Assembly: GCA_964549615.1 (NCBI GenBank)
Contig: CAZJVP010000090.1
Span: 17,418 to 81,417, forward strand
Length of the DNA: 64,000 nucleotides
Source of the DNA: CAYVLA01 sp964549615 [NCBI: uncultured Thermococci archaeon]
Lineage (GTDB): Archaea; CAYQAE01; CAYVLA01
Direction: 5' to 3'
The translations under genes were made by a program, and so were the position numbers. The notes under the pieces are model-generated. The model saw only the letters and a list, made by a program, of their open reading frames with translations, ran no database searches and was not told the origin of the DNA. Of this stretch, positions 58,422 to 64,000 are shown piece by piece (positions within the stretch are counted from its first letter, which is position 1; each line of letters starts with the position of its first letter).

Positions 58422-58700
58422 TCAGAGGCTCCGATAGGCCTGGCTGCGGTGGACCAACTCGGTCACCAAGACAGTGGTGCCCTCGACTGCGAAGATCACT
58501 CTGTATTCGCCGACCCTCATCCTGTAGAGTGGTGTCCTGCCCTCGGGCACCCTGAGCTTTCTGATATCGGAACCCGGCTTGGAGATCGAAGGGTTCTCTC
58601 TCAACTGGCGGATGGCCGCTAGGATCCTGCTCCTGGTGGAAGAGTCAAGCTGGGAGAGTCCCTTCAGGACGTCTCCATGGACGAGGACATTGAAGCTCAC
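58422..58700 (-). CDS. RelE/ParE-type toxin
   Basis: This protein has 92 residues from GTG 58700, which overlaps the antitoxin stop (GTGA). FNVLVHGDVLKGLSQLDSSTRSRILAAIRQL, then DIRKLRVPEGRTPLYRMRVGEYRVIFAVEGTTVLVTELVHR, is the RelE/ParE fold with conserved YRMRVGEYRVIF. Members cut ribosome-bound mRNA or poison gyrase; which one is not clear. It is the second gene of a two-gene toxin-antitoxin unit. Confidence 0.88.
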   Translation of the reverse strand: MSFNVLVHGDVLKGLSQLDSSTRSRILAAIRQLRENPSISKPGSDIRKLRVPEGRTPLYRMRVGEYRVIFAVEGTTVLVTELVHRSQAYRSL

Positions 58701-58891
58701 TCTATCTCTTCCAGGGGGACGAACCTGGTGCGGTCCTCGAGTTTTGCATATTGCCTTTCCACGAACTCCACCCAACGTACCTGTGAGACCAGCCGGCGGA
58801 GGATCTGGTCGTATGTTTCCCCCTTCTTGCCGAGCGCCTTCAGGATCTCGCGCGTGTCCTTGGTCACAGGTATCGTTGTCATTTCTCCCAT
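58697..58891 (-). CDS. Antitoxin partner of RelE/ParE toxin
   Basis: This protein has 64 residues (or 61 from the second ATG). TTIPVTKDTREILKALGKKGETYDQILRRLV resembles short archaeal antitoxins with a ribbon-helix-helix-like N-terminus, and the C-terminal VEFVERQYAKLEDRTRFVPLEEIE would wrap the toxin. A perfect palindrome over its promoter suggests autoregulation. Confidence 0.8.
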   Translation of the reverse strand: MGEMTTIPVTKDTREILKALGKKGETYDQILRRLVSQVRWVEFVERQYAKLEDRTRFVPLEEIE

Positions 58892-58934
58892 CGTCTTCCC
58901 CTGAAACAGACGTTAATGATTTCCATTAGATCTT

Positions 58935-58945
58935 ATAACTGTTAT
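58935..58945. promoter_or_regulatory. Palindromic operator/TATA of the toxin-antitoxin unit
   Basis: ATAACTGTTAT is a perfect inverted repeat lying on the TATA region (reverse reading TTATAAGAT adjoins it), about 45-55 bases before the antitoxin ATG. It suits a repressor dimer blocking TBP. Confidence 0.55.
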
Positions 58946-59235
58946 ATGGGTCGCGGAGCGTCCCGATGCAACTGAGCCACTCTCCTTCCGAGCTCGGTAT
59001 CCCTAGGTCCGGCAACGGTTCCACCCGGGTCAGATGCCGGAGCTGTGTTCGTAGGCTTCTGGGATCGCCTGGTGAAGACCGCGCGCGCGGTGGCGATTGC
59101 ACCCGCCGCCGATGCGATGTCCACAAGCAGGGTGTAGGCCATGGCTCTATTTCGTTGTCTGTTCAGTGCCTGCTCCCTCGTTTCCCTTCTGACATCGGCG
59201 AGCTCCCCTCCGAGGTAGGTGGAGCCTTCGTCCAT
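58942..59235 (-). CDS. Possible small membrane protein or gene remnant
   Basis: A 97-codon frame: charged N-terminus (GSTYLGGELADVRRETREQALNRQRNRA), one hydrophobic stretch (MAYTLLVDIASAAGAIATARAVF), then a Pro/Arg-rich tail without features. The first 55 residues look protein-like and the rest does not, so it may be a decayed gene end. No start signal is clear. Low confidence. Confidence 0.25.
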   Translation of the reverse strand: MDEGSTYLGGELADVRRETREQALNRQRNRAMAYTLLVDIASAAGAIATARAVFTRRSQKPTNTAPASDPGGTVAGPRDTELGRRVAQLHRDAPRPI

Positions 59236-59417
59236 CCCCAGTTTCAGCGTGTCTCGCCTTCGAAGGGCCCGAAGACGTAGACCAAGCAGCGAGTCAACAG
59301 CTGTCTGACCTCAGGAATGCTCCAGGAATGGTTGGACCAATTCAGGTCCCTATCGTACCGGCCGGTGGCGTCAATGTGTCTAAGGCCAACGAAGTACACC
59401 GATCGTCCTGACTTTCG
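59236..59417. other. Gap without clear features
   Basis: Nothing is recognised here; the flanks hold gene fragments. Confidence 0.3.
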
Positions 59418-59730
59418 CTAATACAACAGGACCGAGGGCACATCGCCCGACTGGGTCGCCGTCGTCGAGGCGTAGAGCACCGTGACGTTTCCCTCCTCGG
59501 GCATCCACCATCTTTCTTCGGGTATTGGGTCCTTGAAGACCAGTCCTGCGTCCGGCAGGTCAAGAAGCTCGAGGGACTGGGCATTGATGGTGTGGTTTGC
59601 GTACTTCACGTGGGTGTGTCCTAAGGTGGTGACCTTGCCCCGGACTATCTTCCCCGGGATGACCCTGGTGATCTCCGGGGGAATACGTCCCTTGAGATCC
59701 GGTCGGCAGTCCTCCCTCAGTGCCAGATTC
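59418..59730 (-). pseudogene. Orphan coding fragment, start missing
   Basis: An open frame of about 104 codons with protein-like composition (RIPPEITRVIPGKIVRGKVTT, GHTHVKYANHTINAQ, LLDLPDAGLVFKDPIPEERWW, GNVTVLYASTTATQSG) ends at a stop at 59418 and begins at an in-frame stop near 59736 with no ATG in between; the first GTG gives only 63 residues. I do not recognise the family. It looks like the 3' end of a larger, truncated secreted protein. Confidence 0.35.
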
Positions 59731-59849
59731 CAGGTTCAGGGAAGATCGAAGTAGTTTTCCCGTCTACCGAGGGCGCCGACCACCTTCCCCGTGCGTGGAA
59801 ATGGCGTGGGAAGGACACTTCATACCCTGCTGAGGCCAAGGGCATCCAT

Positions 59850-61094
59850 TTATTCCTCGACGTGCGCGAGCCTCGTGGTTTCCAGGTCCTTGTAGAAGTG
59901 CCTCCTGACCATGAGGAGCCACAGGAAGAAACCGCAGATCATGGATGTCCCGGACACCGCCAGATACTCGGTCAGGTAGACCCAGAAGAGGGCTTTACCT
60001 CTGAGTTCGGTTGACTTGGATGTGATGCCCACCAGGCCTTCGAGGGCCTCTTTCATTCTCTCAAGGGACCCCTCGTAGTTGCCCTTCATGTAGAGCGTGT
60101 TGGCCTCGTTCCTCTTTCTCTCCAGCTTGTCGAGCAAAGCGTAGGGGGGGTGTTGGCCCCGAACCTGTCGATGAAGTCCATCATGGACACCATCATGTTC
60201 TTCTGCTCGCAGAAGGCGATGAGGCTCGCCCTTATGGTGTGGCCGAGCTCGAGGTCCTCCGGCACAGGCACATCGGCCGGGAAGTAGATCCTGTTGAGGA
60301 TGAAGTCGACGTGATACTTCCAGTCCCTGATGGCGGGATTTGCGAACATGAAATCCATGATCGGCAGGCAAAGGGTGACGCCCGCCCCATGCCGTGTGGA
60401 GACTAGGCATCCTCGCCGCCCGCCTTCCATTTGGCGTGGACCAGGGCGCCGGGGCGCGCCGCTATGAGGCCTGCTCCTCTGCCGCCTGAAAAACCGATGG
60501 GCTGCTTCTCGAAGTCGGGGAGGTTGACGACGGGAGTCCTCGCCGCGACCGTTAGCCCAAGCCCAGCCTTTGATGACTGCTCGATGAAGACGTCCATCGG
60601 CCACGCCTTGTAGATCACGGAATTCATCCAGTCCTCCGGCCTGTTGCAGTAGAGCATTGGGTCGGTGAGACAGGGCTGCCAGCCCATGTGTACTAGTACG
60701 AGCCCCAGGCCGTCCTCGTAGATCGAGTCATGGATCCAGTTCTGCTGCTCGTCGCTGAAGACCCAGGGCGGCGAGAACATGAGCTGGATCACATCCACGC
60801 CCGAGCTGAGGCGTTCCTTGGTTCTTGGGAAGCTGATGCGCGCCCGTCTTCGGACCTCCTCAGCCGGGAGACCGTTCGAGCTCTCGATGCTTGCGACCAG
60901 AAGTATCCTCGGGTCGGACCTGATGATGCTGACGGCATACTCGTGCAGGGCCTGCCACTGGTTGCCGACTGCGATGAGCCTTATCCTGTCCGTCGACGGG
61001 TCGTCTTGCAGACGGACGAGTACTGTGACGCGGCAAGGAGAAGCAGCTTAACGGTCAGGGCAAGGGTCTGCGGACGGCCCAGGTGGTTTGCCAT
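59850..61094 (-). pseudogene. Anchored ThuA-like family, copy 6, frameshifted
   Basis: Family features are spread over several reading frames. The signal peptide begins at ATG 61094 (LALTVKLLLLAAS). A shift near 61030-61050 leads to DPSTDRIRLIAVGNQW and then SFPRTKERLSSGVDVIQLMF, LGLVLVHMGWQ and GALVHAKWKAG. A second shift lies next to the stop at about 60403-60410; the chain then continues VTLCLPIMDFMF to DFIDRFGAN. A third lies at a run of seven G (60144-60150), after which the helical region, membrane helix and tail (ALFWVYLTEYLAVSGTSM, LMVRRHFYKDLETTRLAHVEE) follow. It groups with copies 2 and 3. Three shifts favour a decaying gene; sequencing error at the G run alone cannot explain all of them. 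Confidence 0.8.
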
Positions 61095-61163
61095 GTCGTT
61101 GGGCCCTGGGGCTGTCTTTGAAAGATATGACCCCACGGCCGAAATCCCTGACCCGTCGGCACT

Positions 61164-63896
61164 TCAATCGATCCGGACATTTGCGAAAGCCCTTACGACC
61201 ACGGGGCCCAGAATCCCCGAGGGCTGAGGCTGGACTGCCTTCTCACCTGGGGGCGGGAACCTCCTGCCGTACTTGCGCTCCAGTTCCGAGTAGTCCGGGT
61301 CGGGGAGCTCAAGCACCTTGTTGATGAGAAGGTTGGAGACCTCGACCCGCAGCAAGTTGTCGCCCTTGCGAGCGTATCTTGTGATATCCAGCTTGTACGG
61401 CGGAGCCCAGAGCCTTGCGGCAAGCTTGCCGTTGACGCGCACAGTTGCGACCTCCCTCACATCTCCCAAGTCGAGCTCAAGCCCGATGCCGCGCGCCAGG
61501 TATTCCTTCGGCAGGTTGAAGGTAGTTCTGTAGATGCCCGGGCCGGAGTAGCCTTTGGCCTCGGGGATCTCGGTCCATGAGCACAGCTTGTCAAGCCTTC
61601 GTGACTTCAAGCGACCTTCAATGGTCAAAGCCCATCCAGCGATGTCAAGGCTTGGGGGTATCTCCTTCACTCGGAGTCTCCGGCTACGCCCATCGTGATC
61701 CTTCACCACGTGACTGCCCGGCCGATCAGCCCTGGCTACCAACCCGCCGACGGGCGACCTCTCAACTATGGGCAGGTCCGAGCGCAGCAGGTGGAACTGC
61801 GGCCTTGCCTTGCGGAAGGCGATGAGGTGGGACCCGTAGGGTGCAAACCGCAGCGATAGCGTGGTCCTGGCGCCCATGGGCCGGTACACGCAGCACTGCT
61901 TCCGTTGGCCGCTCTGAGGATCGATCAGATACGGAACCCGCCCGTTGACGCGGAAGGTTATGTCCAGGGTCTTTTCTAGATCGGAGGAGTTGCTCAGGAA
62001 GTAGATCTCCTCTCCCGGACATGCGCGGTGGATGAACAGCACGCTGGGATCGGGGCTGGGGAGCTCGACGTCTGGCTCCACCAACCTCCGCAGGATCGCG
62101 CTGATCTCCTTCTCGGACTCGGCGACCGCCGGCGAGAGCGTGCCGGCCATCGCACTCATCCTCTCCAACTCTGCTCGAAGCGAAGCCATCTCGGATGCGC
62201 TCCTCTGGTCTCCCGGCGGGTGGGGCGCAGCGGTTGGAAGCCTGCTGACGAAGACGATCGGTACCTTGTGCTTGGCCAGCTCTAGGAGTTTCCTCATGGC
62301 CTCTATAGCGATGTAGTCAACTTGGGGGACGAGAAGCAGGCGATACTTGAGCCCGGAGACCACCAGGACCCCGTCGCGCGCCTCGGACCTGAGAAGGATC
62401 TCATCGTTGGCGATGTCGAAGTCGTTCCCCGCGGCCCAGACGACATCGGGCAATGAGCCGAGCTGCTGGATGAGGCGGGTGAGCGTCGTGGGCTTTGATT
62501 CGTTAGTCATCTTGCACCAGATGTCGGCAAGGGAGGTGTAGATGAGGACGTCAGCGGTCGAGATCCCCCTGTGCAGTTCCCGGCAAAGGCGGGCGTTGCG
62601 CGCGTTGAGGAACTTTACGTATGGCCACCACGTGTTGTTCTGGTTGATCTGGGTCTCGGCGTAGAACGCCCATCCCGGCGACCCGATGCTCCTAGGCGAA
62701 TAGGGGAATCCGTGGTAGATGAGATGGTTGACGCCGTGGCAGAACAGCCTGTCGGCGACGACCTTCAGCATCCTGGGATTGACCAAGAACCTAGGCCTTC
62801 TGAGATAGGTATAGGTCTCGCAGGAGACATCGGTTCTTCCGTAGAGGTGGGCAGCGGAGGAGGCAATCTTCGGGATCTTGGTGATGAGGGGGCTATCGGC
62901 CGACCAGCCCAGCTCGGACTCGCACTCTGGGATGTCCAGTTCCCCGTAGCACTTGATTATGTCTGCAGGCTCCTCGCCATGGGCCTGGATCCTGCAGTAG
63001 GCTCCCTTGGCGTGGCACCATTCCTGCATGGCCATCATGTAGTCTTCCAAGGTCAGCTCGGAGAGCGTCCTCCAGTAGTCGTAACGGAGTCCCGCCGAGA
63101 TGTCCGGCACCTCGCTGTCAAGGGCGGGCAGGTAGGGAAGCAGCTCGTACCCCCTCCTACGGCGGAACTCCTCGGGGAGGCGCTCAGTCCAGTTGGAGCC
63201 GAACACCTCCCAGCTGTCGGAGAAGAAGCACCTGGTCTTGCCCTTTGTGGCGCGAGCAAGCTTCTCGCCGACCTCGCGGAAGTGCGTCTCCATGGCCTTG
63301 CGCGAATAGTGGTCCAGAACCCAACCCTCGGCGCCGACCGTGGCCCGTTTGACCATCATCCGGGTGTAGCTAGTCGCGTAACGGACTATCCTCCAGTTGC
63401 CCGCCGGCGCGGTCCACTGCTGAACCGCCCTGGGCTTGAGCAGATCCACCGCCCTCTCCAGATCCAGACGACCCCGGTCAATCGGGGCGGCCTTCAGGAG
63501 GATGACCTCCTCGTCTTGCTCTAGGGGTTTGTCTTTGCTATCCCATGTCTGGCCCTCGGCAAGGTCCCAGAAGTCGTACCTGATCTTGCGCGCCGCCTCC
63601 TCCTTTGGGACGTGCGGCCCGCCGAATGGCCAACCGCTGCCCAGCGTGACGTCAACTGTCAGCCCAAGACGGGTGGCCGTGTCCGCCGCAAAGCTCACCA
63701 TCTCGAGGAACTCTTCGGAGAGCCATGGCAAGTTGCGGGTTTCGTCCGCGCTTAAAGGGTAGACCGGCTGTAACTCGATGCCCCCGAAGCCGCACCTCCT
63801 CATCTCCCGGAGTTGGTATTCGATCTCGGCCTTCTCGACGGCGCCTCCGAACCACCACCATCGAGCGAACGGCTTGTACCTGGACAGTCGCCTCAT
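61164..63896 (-). CDS. GH106-like alpha-L-rhamnosidase
   Basis: About 910 residues from ATG 63896, preceded by GGAGAAGGA; in-frame ATGs upstream add only about 23 poorly conserved residues. FARWWWFGGAVEKAEIEYQLREMRRCGFGGIELQPVYPL is the opening of GH106-type enzymes. LGLTVDVTLGSGWPFGGPHV, FFSDSWEVFGSNWTE and the C-terminal galactose-binding-like domain (GIYRTTFNLPKEYLARGIGLELDLGDVREVATVRVNGK) agree. It would remove L-rhamnose from oligosaccharides such as pectin side chains or microbial polysaccharides. No signal peptide is seen. It lies next to the frameshifted family copy. Homologues I know of are mostly bacterial, so lateral acquisition is possible. Confidence 0.83.
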   Translation of the reverse strand: MRRLSRYKPFARWWWFGGAVEKAEIEYQLREMRRCGFGGIELQPVYPLSADETRNLPWLSEEFLEMVSFAADTATRLGLTVDVTLGSGWPFGGPHVPKEEAARKIRYDFWDLAEGQTWDSKDKPLEQDEEVILLKAAPIDRGRLDLERAVDLLKPRAVQQWTAPAGNWRIVRYATSYTRMMVKRATVGAEGWVLDHYSRKAMETHFREVGEKLARATKGKTRCFFSDSWEVFGSNWTERLPEEFRRRRGYELLPYLPALDSEVPDISAGLRYDYWRTLSELTLEDYMMAMQEWCHAKGAYCRIQAHGEEPADIIKCYGELDIPECESELGWSADSPLITKIPKIASSAAHLYGRTDVSCETYTYLRRPRFLVNPRMLKVVADRLFCHGVNHLIYHGFPYSPRSIGSPGWAFYAETQINQNNTWWPYVKFLNARNARLCRELHRGISTADVLIYTSLADIWCKMTNESKPTTLTRLIQQLGSLPDVVWAAGNDFDIANDEILLRSEARDGVLVVSGLKYRLLLVPQVDYIAIEAMRKLLELAKHKVPIVFVSRLPTAAPHPPGDQRSASEMASLRAELERMSAMAGTLSPAVAESEKEISAILRRLVEPDVELPSPDPSVLFIHRACPGEEIYFLSNSSDLEKTLDITFRVNGRVPYLIDPQSGQRKQCCVYRPMGARTTLSLRFAPYGSHLIAFRKARPQFHLLRSDLPIVERSPVGGLVARADRPGSHVVKDHDGRSRRLRVKEIPPSLDIAGWALTIEGRLKSRRLDKLCSWTEIPEAKGYSGPGIYRTTFNLPKEYLARGIGLELDLGDVREVATVRVNGKLAARLWAPPYKLDITRYARKGDNLLRVEVSNLLINKVLELPDPDYSELERKYGRRFPPPGEKAVQPQPSGILGPVVVRAFANVRID

Positions 63897-64000
63897 ATGT
63901 CCGTTCCTTCTCCCTGCAACATCTTCCCTGCCTGAAAGCATCGTGACCGCTCGAAGGTACACCAAATGCGATCAGATCGGTTGGCCAATCGACGCGACGC

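Noticed and set aside
1-64000. CRISPR array, IS element or prophage
   Set aside because: No regularly spaced repeats, transposase, integrase or phage structural genes were seen.

Overview
The window is archaeal. It carries an archaeal DnaG-type primase, the small subunit of DNA polymerase D, ribosomal protein L10e, a two-domain tRNA-splicing endonuclease, a Cdc48-type AAA ATPase, an F420-dependent NADP reductase and 2-phosphoglycerate kinase. TATA boxes lie about 25 bases before many start codons, leaders are often very short or absent, and GTG and TTG starts are common. PolD, the fused endonuclease and a DUF61 protein point to a euryarchaeal-type lineage, possibly Thermoplasmatota-related; that placement is inference. 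The DNA is GC-rich.

Layout. 1-8.3 kb: four members of a paralogous family of secreted, membrane-anchored proteins with a ThuA/class I amidotransferase-like domain, interleaved with an amidohydrolase and a sulfatase. 8.3-14.5 kb: nucleoside hydrolase divergent from a complete BMP-type ABC importer, a nucleoside uptake and cleavage unit closed by a hairpin/T-run terminator. 14.8-33.8 kb: mostly housekeeping (HTH/zinc ribbon, SpoIIM-like protein, a likely structured RNA, DnaG, L10e, 2-PGK, PGK, phosphodiesterase, PolD small subunit, HisRS, EndA, F420 reductase, aspartate kinase, a fifth family member, and an Hsp20-regulator-Cdc48 proteostasis operon). 33.8-54 kb: carbohydrate region with GH42-like, DUF6259-like and GH36-like enzymes, two BNR sialidase-like proteins, a LamG domain interrupted by a seven-repeat propeller, a DUF1080 protein and several transporters. 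The hydrolases lack signal peptides, which suggests import of oligosaccharides and intracellular breakdown. 54-58.3 kb: methyltransferase and a three-gene operon encoding a zinc-ribbon membrane protein, a DUF2207 membrane protein whose C-terminus is six Cys-Ala repeats, and a radical SAM/SPASM enzyme translationally coupled to it. 58.4-64 kb: toxin-antitoxin pair, gene fragments, a frameshifted sixth family member and a GH106-like rhamnosidase.

The two most interesting items are (i) the DUF2207 Cys-Ala tail with its coupled radical SAM/SPASM enzyme, which looks like a peptide-modification system acting on the cytosolic tail of a membrane protein, and (ii) the six-copy anchored ThuA-like family, whose membrane segment and basic tail are unusually well conserved. 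Two non-coding stretches (about 15.86-16.14 kb and 45.77-45.93 kb) hold long complementary helices and probably encode structured RNAs that I could not assign.
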